The notes under the pieces were generated by a model that had not been told where the DNA came from, searched no databases, and saw only the letters and a program-made list of their open reading frames with translations. Of a DNA stretch of 60,000 nucleotides, positions 32,034 to 42,077 are shown piece by piece. Position numbers and translations under genes: made by a program. Source of the stretch: Mesostigma viride (lineage: Eukaryota; Streptophyta; Mesostigmatophyceae; Mesostigmatales; Mesostigmataceae); assembly GCA_009746045.1 (NCBI GenBank), contig RPFO01000065.1, positions 4,714,107 to 4,774,106 on the forward strand, written 5' to 3'. Numbering within the stretch: position 1 is the stretch's first letter; the number at the start of each line of letters is the position of its first letter.

Positions 32034-33218
32034 ATGGAGGATGGAGCTATCAACCAACAAGCGGGCTTTATGGGCTTCGGCGGCGCGGCGCTGGGCTGGA
32101 TGGACGAGATGGACGCGATGGACGCGGTGGACGCGATGGACGCGGGGACGGCCAGGCGCTGGGAGACCAGGCTGAGGTGCCAGATAATCAGAGCCAAGGA
32201 TCGCAGGGCGGGCAGCACGCGCCAGCCGCAGATCAAGCGGCGCCTAAGCGACCAACCGTTGCTGAGGGGTACGCGGTGCTAGGCCAGTTTCAGTCCATCA
32301 AGGACAATTGGCAGCCCCGGGATGCTGAGAGGATGTTAGAGGACATGAACTTGTACACGGAGATATACAACGGTGACAAGCTTCGCATCCTGGCGTCTAG
32401 TGCCTACATACGGCAGTCGGCGAGGCGGCTGTTCAAGTTTGTTCGGGAGCGACACGCGGCGGGGGACACCTGGGCGGCGTTTATGACGCGACTCAGGTGT
32501 TCCTGAGTGACAAGAGGACCATAGATGGGTCCCACCTGAAGCAAGAATACCTGGACTACAAGCCCATCAAGGGGCAACTAGTGGTCCACGCCTTTGAAGA
32601 CTTCGTCAAGCTGAGGGAGGACGCCATGGCCAAGGGCTTCTTCGTCGCAGATCGGATGGCCATGGGCGACTTTCTCAAGTCGCTGCAACTGGATCCGGTC
32701 ACCATGGATAATGTGACCATCCACATGCGACAGGTCCATGGCTGGGCAGCCATGACGGATCAGTTGTATGAGTGTTTCAGCGGCAAGTACGTGGGGGTAA
32801 GCGCCCTCGTCAGAATGATGAGGAGGCCACTGAACCCACGGTTAAGTCCATGAGGGGATCGGGCCACGGGGGCCCAGCGTCCTCGAGAGGGCCTGAGACC
32901 TCTTCAAGGGGTCGAGGAAGGTCCAGGAGGGGGCGTGACAGAAGGGCTGGACGGGGGACCCCGCCGAAGTCGGGACATCCACAGTCCCAGTTTGACTTCA
33001 AGAGGGTGGGTGGTCCTCCCAAGGCTGGGCCCAGCAGTGGGACCTCACGGGACATCAGTCAGGTGGAATGTTATTTCTGCCAGGGGAAGGGTCACTTCAG
33101 GAATGAGTGTCCCTCGTACCTGAGGCAGGAAGGTCAGAGCAAGCCAGCTCAGGGTGGCAGCAAGGACAAGGCTGGTCCATCCCAGGACAAGGGCAAGGGC
33201 AAGGCTGCTGATCATTGA
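32034..33218 (+). pseudogene. Gag of Copia-3, frame-broken
   Basis: Starts MEDGAINQQAGFMG. Frames change near 32145 (within a GGACGCGAT nonamer repeat), near 32500 and near 32790 (G-run). Recognisable parts are QPRDAERMLEDMNLYTEIYN, AKGFFVADRMAMGDFLKSL (shared with Copia-4 gag) and an Arg/Gly-rich region before a single CCHC knuckle CYFCQGKGHFRNEC near the end. The frame stops with TGA at 33216-33218, in phase with pol. The breaks could be real or homopolymer indels in the assembly, as pol is intact. Confidence 0.75.
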
Positions 33219-33251
33219 TATGAGCCTGCACACATCCCTGAACCCTGGAGG

Positions 33252-36200
33252 GTGCCCCCAGGGGTGTGTAATGAAGCTGCTAGTGACAGCAGTGAGGGGC
33301 AGCCCCATGCTCTAGTGAAAGAGCCTATTGGACACGATGGGGCAAGCTTGGTTACCACAGAGAGTATGCCAGCTGTAGCTGCAGTGGTTACTCGCCAACG
33401 TGCCCGCCATGGCGGTGCTGAGCCTGAGGTAGGACCTGGTGATGTGGACCCAGGTGGATCTCAGAAGCATTCTGACCGTGCAGGACTGGCACAGGATGGT
33501 CAGGATGAGGATAGGGCTGGAGACAGTCTGACAGGCACGACCCTGGTGCCTCCTGTACATAAGGGATCTGTACATACCTTGAGTGCTAATAATGACAATA
33601 AAAGGTTTTCTCTCTTGTATGACATTGCCTCAAGGTTGCATACCATGTTTGGCCATGCAGCTCAGTCTTTGCAAGTTGCTAGACGGCTGGGAGGAAGTGA
33701 GTTGTACTCCATCTGCCAACAGGTTGCTCAAGCTTGCAAGTGCAGGCTAGTTGCTAGAAAGCCCAAGCAGTCTCATGCCAGGACTCCTATTTTGCAGCCA
33801 GGCCATGTGCAGGTAGATATTCAGAGAATCAGGGGTTTGAAGCTGCTGGTGGCAGTGGACAGATATACCAAGTACAAGACCCTAGAGATCCTGCCTGACA
33901 TGGAGAAGCCTACATTGATTGCTGCTCTGAAGTTGACAAGGAGCAGGTACCCTGGGTTGGAGTTGTTGCAGTGTGACATTCAGTTTGAGTGCTGTGAGAA
34001 CCTGCCAGAGTTTCCAGAGTTGCTGATTACACCCAGGGAGAGCCACGGCCAGCAAGGGGTGGTGGAGAGAGCCATCCAAGAGATCAAGACTGTGCTGCTG
34101 GTGGAGAGGATTCCAAGGACGTCATCTGCCATTGTGACATCTGCATGGCTACGTTCTGTGGAGGACAGGCTGAACCTGAGGACTCCCATGTTCTTTGGTG
34201 ACATTGCCATCAATCCTCTTATGCTGCATACCAGGATGCTGCCAGCTGATGCTGAGCAGGCATGGAAGGAGAAGCTAGAGGCCAAGTTCCTCAAGCTGAG
34301 GCAGAAAGACAAGGGCTGGAGTGTCCTAGAACCTAACGTTGGACAACAGGTTGTTGTGTGGAAGGAACCAAGCTTTCCAGGGAAACGTGGCAGCTGGCAT
34401 GATGGGGTGGTGACCCGAGTAGAAGCCGCTGGCCATAAGTGCTGGGTGGCCATTGATGGCTCCCAAGCAGTGCACCGTCTGTCCTGGTCAAAGATCCGTC
34501 CCCGGGGAGGTAATCAAGGAGACCTCTTCCAGGTGCCCGCTGGTGTACAAGGCGGGGGTGACGTGGAGCTTCCTGATCAGGGTGCTACAGCTGTATCGAG
34601 CCCTCAGGGTGACCCTGGCCCGGCCCCTGGGGTACCTTCACATACGGTGGTTGGGCAAGCAGGCGGACAGGCTGCACCTCCGGAACGGCCCGACACCAGG
34701 CCTAGGGGTGTGCGTCTATCAGATATTGTACAGGCTTTGCAAAGAGCCAAGAAGGAGCCTAAGGTGTCCAAGCTTGTCCAGTTGGATGAACCTGAGGTAG
34801 CTGCCATGGAGATAGATACCAATGCACAGGTTTCTGTCATGGGACCTCAGCATACAGGAGAACTGCTGGTCGGAGAACCAAGTTGCCCCTGGGTGTCTGA
34901 TTTCAGTGGTAGGACGCATCTAAGGGTGTTGGGAGAGGTTACTGCCCCTGTCATGGGTGTGGATGTGACCTTCCTTGTCCTAGAGGACTATGATGGCCCT
35001 GTGATTTTGGGTCAGAATTTTCTGGGCAATCCTGGGATTTCTATCAGAGCTACAGCTCTGAGAAGAGATGGCTGGGGGATGATTCCCCTAGAAAATTTCA
35101 GGACAACATTTCCAGTCAGGTGCAGGGCCAAGCCGGTCAAGGGTGTAAAATGGGATGAAGGGGAGGTGCCCCCAGCGGCCAGTTTGGTGATTCCAGCTGT
35201 GTTGCACCCCAGCAGTATTGGCATAACTCACAGGAGCCTTGCTGCACACTCTCCTTTGACATATGACCAGCTGGTCCAAGAGATGAGCTCGCCTACTTTG
35301 TTTGAGGCTTGGAAGCTCGCCTTCTCCAAGGCATTGGAGGAGTGGTTGCAGTTTGAGTGTGCTGCACCAACAGACAGACGTCCCCCAGCATCAAGGAAGC
35401 TTGCTTTGAGATTTGTGCTGAAGAGGAAGGTTGTGGATGAGGTATCAGTGCCCCATGTCAGGCCTGTCCTGAATGAGTATCACGGCACGGGGAGTCTGCC
35501 AGGAGAGGAGCTATACACGCCAGGGATGCTACACGACACATGGAGAATTTTGCTATGTCTCTACGTGGGGTTGCTGAACAGGGGAGCAGCTATGTCATCA
35601 GTGCTGCTGGACTTCAAGAGGGCATTTTTAAAATCTGATCCAGAAGTGGCCAGGAGGGTGTGGAAGCAGGATGAGCCTTACTGTGTTGAGGTGCCTGCCA
35701 TCTGGAAGCTGGAGCTGCATCAACAATTCCTGGTTATTCTGAAGGGCCTGGAAGGACTCAGGTCGAGCCCAATCATCTGGAGACTCACGCTGCAGGAAGC
35801 TCTGATCAGTGAGTGTGGCTTGAGAGTGTCTTCAGTTGATCCCTGTTTGCTGCTGGCCCAATGGGAGGGTCTGCCAGTGTATGCTAGTTTGCATGGAGAT
35901 GATCTGCATTTGCTAGCCCCCACGACCTGGCTGAAGAAGTTTATTCCTGTCATCAGTGGCAAGTTTTCACTGGGCAAGGAGCTGTGGCAGGAGCCCAACA
36001 AGCCTGTAGTGTTCTGTGGAATGCAGGCTACCCTGTTCAGGAGGGACGGGGAGTGGAGTATCAGGCTTCAGGCTGGAGGAGATTATAAACAGACCATTGT
36101 GAAGGCCTTGCCAGAGAAGATCACCCAGGCTGCAGGACCTGAGTTGAGAGGCATGTGGGCCTGGTTTGCCAGCATCTGTGGTCCGTCTTTGATGGTCCAT

Positions 36201-36809
36201 AGCAGAATGCCTGATGAGGTGCTTGAGGATGAGAAGCCTCGAGTCATAGCCCGGTTGGTGGAGAGTACCCCTGATCTGATTTTGTCTGGGATTGACTTTA
36301 CCCAGCCTATCACCTTGGAGATCTTTGTTGACAGTTCCATGGATGCTCGCCAGGTTACCAAGGTCAGGGGGAGATCTGCTGCTCTGTTTGCTTTTTATCA
36401 GAGCAGGGCAAGTTTGTTCAGCTGGTACAGCAGACTGCAGAAGAGGGTCTGTATCAGTTCAGATGTGGCAGAATGCAGGGCCATATGCGAGGGGATCCAG
36501 TCCAGCCTGTACATAAAGGAGTTAATGCTGGAGCTGGCTTCAGTTACCCCTTGGACCTTGCAGATGGAGACGTTGTTGCTAACAGACAGCATGGGTATGG
36601 TCCAGTTTGTTCACAAGCAGCTGGCCAGGAGCCGGGACCTGGATTATTTGTTGCTGAAGGAGTTGGCCAGTTTGGTTGACTTGAAGCATATCCCTGGCGA
36701 GGAGAACCCTGCTGATGCATTGACAAAGCTGCCACACAAGGCCCCAGCCCAGTACAATGTACTGAGGAAGCTCATGAATGCTGACTGTCAAGTCGGTCTA
36801 TCTGTCTAA
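33252..36809 (+). CDS. Copia-3 Pol polyprotein: integrase, protease-like, RT, RNase H
   Basis: Intact 1185 codons, open from 33219 after the gag stop. Integrase: HHCC-like H130/H135 with C162 and C164, then catalytic D189, D242, E272 (VVERAIQE). Protease-like: DTNAQVSVMG at 522-531 and VILGQNFL at 584-591, placed after the integrase. RT: LLDFKRAFL (D787) and HGDD at 881-884 where Copia elements normally have YVDD. RNase H: D1027 (FVDSS), E1074 (AECRA), D1112 (TDSMG), then ENPADALTKL. All catalytic acids of INT, RT and RNase H are present, so the enzyme may be active. Processing would depend on a protease with the G of DTGA replaced by N. Methionine 33252 is arbitrary if translation passes through from gag. 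Confidence 0.93.
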   Translation: MPPGVCNEAASDSSEGQPHALVKEPIGHDGASLVTTESMPAVAAVVTRQRARHGGAEPEVGPGDVDPGGSQKHSDRAGLAQDGQDEDRAGDSLTGTTLVPPVHKGSVHTLSANNDNKRFSLLYDIASRLHTMFGHAAQSLQVARRLGGSELYSICQQVAQACKCRLVARKPKQSHARTPILQPGHVQVDIQRIRGLKLLVAVDRYTKYKTLEILPDMEKPTLIAALKLTRSRYPGLELLQCDIQFECCENLPEFPELLITPRESHGQQGVVERAIQEIKTVLLVERIPRTSSAIVTSAWLRSVEDRLNLRTPMFFGDIAINPLMLHTRMLPADAEQAWKEKLEAKFLKLRQKDKGWSVLEPNVGQQVVVWKEPSFPGKRGSWHDGVVTRVEAAGHKCWVAIDGSQAVHRLSWSKIRPRGGNQGDLFQVPAGVQGGGDVELPDQGATAVSSPQGDPGPAPGVPSHTVVGQAGGQAAPPERPDTRPRGVRLSDIVQALQRAKKEPKVSKLVQLDEPEVAAMEIDTNAQVSVMGPQHTGELLVGEPSCPWVSDFSGRTHLRVLGEVTAPVMGVDVTFLVLEDYDGPVILGQNFLGNPGISIRATALRRDGWGMIPLENFRTTFPVRCRAKPVKGVKWDEGEVPPAASLVIPAVLHPSSIGITHRSLAAHSPLTYDQLVQEMSSPTLFEAWKLAFSKALEEWLQFECAAPTDRRPPASRKLALRFVLKRKVVDEVSVPHVRPVLNEYHGTGSLPGEELYTPGMLHDTWRILLCLYVGLLNRGAAMSSVLLDFKRAFLKSDPEVARRVWKQDEPYCVEVPAIWKLELHQQFLVILKGLEGLRSSPIIWRLTLQEALISECGLRVSSVDPCLLLAQWEGLPVYASLHGDDLHLLAPTTWLKKFIPVISGKFSLGKELWQEPNKPVVFCGMQATLFRRDGEWSIRLQAGGDYKQTIVKALPEKITQAAGPELRGMWAWFASICGPSLMVHSRMPDEVLEDEKPRVIARLVESTPDLILSGIDFTQPITLEIFVDSSMDARQVTKVRGRSAALFAFYQSRASLFSWYSRLQKRVCISSDVAECRAICEGIQSSLYIKELMLELASVTPWTLQMETLLLTDSMGMVQFVHKQLARSRDLDYLLLKELASLVDLKHIPGEENPADALTKLPHKAPAQYNVLRKLMNADCQVGLSV

Positions 36810-37539
36810 AAGCTGAGAGCTGGGTGCTTAAGTCTCTGGATATCAGGCTGGGAGCTTGATTGTACATAATCCTGAGCACACCTTGAGGGGTGAGACATGT
36901 CTCTGGTGTGGGAATGTCTGACATTGTCTCTGATGGAGAGATGTCTATCTGGGGTTTTCATCTCAGTCTGAGGTTTCCCCAGATCTGTGGTTTGTGGGCG
37001 GGGTTCGATTCCCTGGTGCCGTCTTAAGGCGGAGTTTCACGGACTGGCTGACCCATCCACCATGCTGGTGAGGTGGCGACAGGTCCCCTGATTTTCCACG
37101 GTTGGAACGAGTATGGGAGCTTGTGTTTTGCATGTGCTTCGCGTAGATGTTGTGTCTGGTTCGATAAGGGGCAGCAGACCGGCGCCGACTCCCGTCTGGG
37201 GGTCAGCAATGTTTTCTGATGAGCTGTTGTGGGTGATCTGTGGGGTTTCGCCTAAGGTCCTGAAGGTTGTACATACTTCTCAAGTTCTTAACTGAACACC
37301 TATGGGCTGCCACAGTTGGCCAACCTCTTGTACATGGGTAACACAACGAGCCTCCCGTGAAGGGATAGGGACTCATTGTAATTTGTTTGTGCTCCTGAGC
37401 CAGTATGGGTGCTATGTACATATAATAAGGAATCCAAGCTGACTGTCATGCCCAGCGGGTTGTGACTTGTAGTCTGGGGAGGATATCCAGTACCCATTGT
37501 GTGTGTTTGTATGTAGACTTGTGTGAGCTGCTACAGCTC
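36810..37539 (+). other. Copia-3 3' UTR
   Basis: Non-coding, almost the same as in Copia-2 but without the LARD insertion; it supplies the empty site for that insertion (GGGGTTCGATTCCCTGG near 37010). Confidence 0.85.
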
Positions 37540-37557
37540 AAGAAAAGAAGGGATTGG
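37540..37557 (+). promoter_or_regulatory. Polypurine tract of Copia-3
   Basis: AAGAAAAGAAGGGATTGG directly before the 3' LTR. Confidence 0.8.
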
Positions 37558-37833
37558 AGTTAACGCCAAGCGCATTGGTGTGATCCTGATTCGGCATATC
37601 TCTGCGATTCCAGCGGCACCGGAACGAGTTCATTCCGACAAGTATCAAGAAAGTTATGGCGTTCCGACTTCCCGGTCGCGCGCGAGCGCGAGCCGGCTGT
37701 TCTTCTAAGTCGGACGTGAATATTTGCCGACGACATATGGGGTCGACAGTAATTCCTGGGCTGACAGGAATTAGGTGCTGTACCTACGACGGTATTGGAT
37801 TAATACGTCGTACGCAGGAAATAGGAACCTTAA

Positions 37834-39641
37834 CCCCTAAATGGGCAGAAATACTGCCGATGCATCGGCTGTAACTTCACAATTTTGCAAACCAGATGCC
37901 ATCCAACCCACCCATATCCAATGGCTGTCCTTGGGGGCCAAGCATGTCCATGAGTTGCCCTTCGGGTTGGTATATCACAACCTTACATATAAATTAAAAA
38001 TATAATTACTTACAGCAGAGTGAAATCACTCAAACCAAAGCAAACGCCCAGCTATAAACCTATATACAGAGCCATGTCAAAGCTCTATACCTTACATATA
38101 TGCAGGGTAGGCCATGTATAACTGCCGTCAAAGTCAGGGGGGTCAAGACGAGCGTTTTCATTTTTGGTAGAATGTGCATTTTGAATTATGTTGTAAGAGC
38201 TAGGCACCTACCACTTCAGGGATGATAAACAATTAGTTGCTGAACAGTTTGAGCCATTGGGGTCATCATTTGGGCGGGTATACCAGCACTTACACCCAGT
38301 ACAGCCCATAGGGGTACCGTTGGTAAAAAGCAACCAAGGGGGTAGGAGTGGGCATACTACCTACTAATACCTACTAATATGGCCCCCAACCATGCCACAC
38401 AATACATTTCCCTTCCACAATGATGGGGAAACATAACTGCATCATCACACTGCCCTTACATGGCACCTGTGTGCAGGTGCCACCTTGTCCATGCACGAAG
38501 GTAACGTCGTACGGATACCCTACGCAAGGCATGCATTCTAGGAGGCAGCCACCAACAAACTAGTGATGTTAAGCCTATTTCAGCTTGCCCTAGCAAGGAT
38601 AAACTAGGCCTAAGCTGCTATAGCTTGCCAGGTGATGGCCAGCACACCTGGTGGCACATGCTGACAATGGGAAGCTTCTACTCACCGGTTACATGCTTGA
38701 TGATGCCACAGAGACCAGCCAACTGCCTCACACTCATGCAATATGTGTGTGGGAAATGTATAAGAAACATATATGGAGGTATTCAAACCCATACAGCCTC
38801 TAAAACTTATCACCATCACCCTGTGGCAGGTCAACTGACTGAGGGAAGCATCTAAGAATGGTGTTTTAGAAAGGGGCCAGGCCAGGGTCAAGAAAGAGCA
38901 TGAATAATGCAAAAAGAATGTGCTACACAAGCTAGAACGTATATATAAACGTCAAACATCGATAGGAAAACGATGATTAAGCTTTACCAGGCATGGATGG
39001 CGTTACCTTGGCCCAGGCGGTGGCCGCAAAATGGCGCATTTCGGCACACCAAAGTTGTGCAGCATGGTCGCTGGATTCGGCGATTTCTGGCCACCCTTGC
39101 ACGTTTACGACTACTATGTATCATAAAAAGTACAAAGAAACCAATATATCCTTTAAAATACGCCGGAAAGGTATTGCTGTCAACGTTTCTATCGTCCGGC
39201 CTGATCGCAGTTTTTTCCAGCAAGAACGCTGCCGACACCTATCAAATGGCATTCCCGCGAACCAAAAATTGGCCTGTATCATCTTTAGGACGTATAAAAT
39301 CAATTTCCTGAGTTTGGTCAGAAAATTCGAACGAAAACGTAAATGCCATGCGTGGGCGCAAGCCGCCATGGCCAGGTCGTCGTTTTCCGGAATGCACGTT
39401 GTACGTGAAAAAGTACCCTGACCCCTTGTACTTTGACCGGCCAGAACACCTCTATAACTTTGTCAGAAGTATGCAAACCCTAGTACCATGCTGTGAGGAA
39501 AATTATAAACTTTCGATCTTCTCAGCTAAACTTTTCCTAATTCTCAATAGTTTTCGCGGCATTTGGTCCCCCGAGAAGGGGCCGACGTGTCGGCTGTAAC
39601 TCAGTTTTAGGCGGAAAATCGGCAGCCAGACCATTTAGGGG
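37834..39641. mobile_element. TTAA-flanked DNA element with CCCCTAAATGG TIRs
   Basis: Exact TIRs CCCCTAAATGG / CCATTTAGGGG between TTAA copies at 37830-37833 and 39642-39645; the 5' LTR (GGAACCTTAACCTGTGG) is the empty site. TTAA TSD and C-rich ends suggest the piggyBac or Kolobok superfamily. Subterminal TCGGCTGTAACT occurs in the same direction near both ends. The interior has no recognisable transposase; frames at 38973-39421 look incidental. Contains a LINE-tail insertion. Confidence 0.9.
37992..38089 (-). mobile_element. 98-bp LINE 3'-tail insertion, 11-bp TSD
   Basis: Identical core to the LINE end at 5244-5339 and to 21156-21221. TSD CCTTACATATA at 37981-37991 and 38090-38100. Nested inside the TTAA element, which is nested in an LTR of a young Copia copy, so this LINE family was active very recently. 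Confidence 0.88.
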
Positions 39642-40068
39642 TTAACCTGTGGTCTGTTGGTACCGCAGGCTTAGTCCTGGACTTCTAGGTGCAGATGCAA
39701 TAATCACTGTGGTGACTGTACTCTGTGGTCACTGTGCCTGTATGGCAGACCTACTGTATAGGAGCTGGGCGCTGTACAGGTAGTGAATACTGTACCGGGA
39801 GTGTTATTACTGAGCAGGCCTCCTAGGCTGCTCAGGACTAGCAAGCACAGTGCACAAGTATATAAACAATAGGCCAGTGCCAAATGGATATCTCTTGCGA
39901 GCCCGCCTCACGTGTTGTGCCTTGACTTGGCAAGCTCGTGTGCAAGCCTCAAGTGTTGAGCGCTGTAAACATTATCCGATTTAACAAAGCTCCGTTTCCA
40001 ACCATATTCACACATTGCTGCATTGCAACCATATCCTTCACATTGCGTGTGCGAAGAAAACGTTAACT

Positions 40069-40215
40069 GAAACGGCTGTGGAGGTGGAGGCGACGGTGGT
40101 GTCCAGAAAGGTGAGGAAGCTCAGCAGCTATCGTGCCGCCCAGTGCTGAGATGTCGGCAGCAAGGGGGGTCACGTGCTGAGCACTGGAAGGCTTCCATCA
40201 GGATGGAACCGAGTG
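40069..40215 (-). pseudogene. Gene X paralogue, upstream part
   Basis: The minus strand gives VTPLAADISALGGTIAAELP, matching VDPIAADVAAMGGTLTAELP of the first copy. It is separated from its 3' part (27712) by Copia-3. Similarity to the first copy fades to the right of about 40215. Confidence 0.5.
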
Positions 40216-40254
40216 TGAGGGCGGAGATGGATGGAGCCCAGATCTCGCCATCGG

Positions 40255-40400
40255 AGCGCTTGGTCATTAGAGTCTTTGTATCAGGGTATGCCTCGTATTT
40301 TGGACGAGATTAGGCAGCGTAGGATAGCATTTGTAGGACATCTTGCTCGCACCAGCCGGGTCGACACCGCCCGGCCTTGGTCTGGCCGGCCCCCAGCGGC
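40255..40400 (+). pseudogene. LINE C-terminal fragment
   Basis: ILDEIRQRRIAFVGHLARTS resembles the RRxxWLGHVxR motif found after the RT domain of many non-LTR elements. Only about 40 codons remain, so the assignment is tentative. Confidence 0.45.
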
Positions 40401-40494
40401 TTGGCCAACCAGGGCGGCATATTTTGACCTTGCCTGGCCCCAAGGACATTCCCATGCAGGAAGCTAGGTAAGCCTGCCATGAACTACAGGGGCA

Positions 40495-40740
40495 GCTCAC
40501 GTAGGTGGAACAGTGTTCCAACTCCGGTAGGTGGGACAAATTCAGCAAAGCGCGACATGTTCAGGTGTCCCACCTAACTGAAATTATGTCCCACCTTGTT
40601 GAATTTGGAAAAACATGGTGTCCCACCTACCGGCATTTGTGATACAGGTCTGTCTCACCTACCCGAACTTGAAGCTGTGTCCCACCTAACTGTATGTTTC
40701 TATGTGTCCCACCTTCCTGAATGTAGTGGCTACGCACATA
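40495..40740. repeat. Cluster of TGTCCCACCTA motifs
   Basis: About seven copies of a 10-12 bp motif (TGTCCCACCTAC or close, twice as its inverse GTAGGTGGAACA / GTAGGTGGGACA), spaced 25-50 bp with unrelated sequence between. The core resembles the GTAGGTGGAACAG of the minisatellite at 42930. Confidence 0.7.
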
Positions 40741-40976
40741 TGGGCTCTATGTGTCGTACTCCTACATATGTTATACATACATGTCCCTATTACTCCTATA
40801 TGGGGCATGCTACCTATATTCTGCACGTTTGCTCATGGCGTAGGGACACTTGATCTGTGTGCAACCGATAATACGCTGGAAATTAAATCAATCAAGTGCA
40901 AATATGGTAGTTCTTGCAGATTTGTATGACAACATTGTTATTGTTATATGGTGCATGGGGGTGGGGTTAGAAACCC

Positions 40977-41128
40977 CCACCCCCACCCCACTTCACCGCA
41001 CTTCACCCCACTTCACCCCACTTCACCCCACTTCACCCCACTTCACCCCACTTCACCCCACTTTACCCCACTTTACCCCACTTCACCCCACTTCACCCCA
41101 CTTCACCCCACTTCACCCCACTTCACCC
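40977..41128. repeat. (CTTCACCCCA)n decamer array
   Basis: About 15 units with occasional T for C. Low-complexity frames through it are not genes. Confidence 0.95.
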
Positions 41129-41248
41129 CACTTCCCACCCCCACCCCCACCCCCACCCCCACCCCCACCCCCACCCCACCCCACCCCACCCCACCCCCAC
41201 CCCACCCCCACCCCACCCCCACCCCCACCCCCACCCCCACCCCCACCA
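41129..41248. repeat. (ACCCCC)n / (ACCCC)n array
   Basis: C-run repeats directly after the decamer array. The complementary G-rich strand could form G-quadruplexes. Confidence 0.95.
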
Positions 41249-42077
41249 TATAACAACAACATAACAACACCACGATAAGAAATGACATCGTGGTGCAGTC
41301 GCCACCGCCGTCATCAAGGAGACAACCTGCGCAGGCCAGAAATCGGGAGAATTCGGGCAATCATGTACAAGACAACAGGCTCCAGGTCAGCCAAGCGCTC
41401 GTACATGCGAAACTTGATGACTGGGTCTGCAATCGCCATAATCCAAGTGATGCACATGTACAACCACGTCATAACTCGGAAGCTTTGGATTAGGATCATA
41501 AAAGATTGACTCAAACAATTACCGTGCTAGCAAGATGTGGGCAAGAGAATGCACCCATGGTTGTTGTAATGGTGTAAAAAGGGTGCCAGATTTTCCAGTA
41601 AGGAATCATGAATAACCATGCCGCACCTCATGGCCATGCATATACATGGTGGCAAAAAATTTCACATCATCCACACGGCCATGTGTGTGCCTGCACGTGT
41701 ATGGTTGTGAAAATTGACAGCATTTTTACTATGCACACGCCCATGTATGCATGATTGCCTATGACGTCCACGCAGGCACAAGGCCTCGCATTCGATCGTG
41801 CTTGCAAAAAACTGTCCATCAACACAATACGCCTAGCCTGCAGCCTGCATGTAGTGCATGGTTGCACAAAACAGAACTACATGAACACAATGAATGAATG
41901 CGCAAACTTTGTGCCCAGACTTGGAATTACCCCAAACTGAACAACGCGGTTATAATGCACATGGCCTCACATTTACTCATGCGAAAACCCTTTAAGCATC
42001 AGCACAATGGCCATCATGGGGAACCCAGCAACGGGATTCGTGATTGGAAGGATTCTGAATCACGCACCTATGTTCAG
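41249..42077. other. Gene-free stretch
   Basis: Nothing supportable; several short CATGG/GCATG-rich phrases but no repeat structure I can define. Confidence 0.6.

Larger units (their letters stand above)
27713..40068 (+). mobile_element. Copia-3: near-complete LTR retrotransposon, TSD GAAAC
   Basis: LTRs 27713-30920 (with palindrome array) and 37558-40068 (with TTAA element) begin AGTTAACGCC and end CGTTAACT. TSD GAAAC at 27708-27712 and 40069-40073. Without insertions the LTR is about 697 bp. The two LTRs differ by eye by two substitutions and a 2-bp indel, so insertion is recent. Content in order: extra ORF, frame-broken gag, intact 1185-codon pol (INT-PR-RT-RH), 3' UTR, polypurine tract. 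It is the best candidate source of integrase for the AGTT/AACT elements here. Confidence 0.95.
37558..40068 (+). repeat. Copia-3 3' LTR (carries TTAA element)
   Basis: Same sequence as the 5' LTR but lacking the palindrome array (empty site CCTGGGCTGACAGG) and containing a 1808-bp insertion at 37834. TATA box at 39859-39866. Confidence 0.93.

Noticed and set aside
38973-39421. ORFs of 84-142 codons in the TTAA element
   Set aside because: Overlap one another in several frames without motif; no DDD/DDE signature.
40850-41360. His/Pro/Thr-rich proteins over the C-rich tract
   Set aside because: Low-complexity translations of decamer and hexamer repeats; also considered telomeric, but CTTCACCCCA and ACCCCC are not a standard telomere unit and lie internally.
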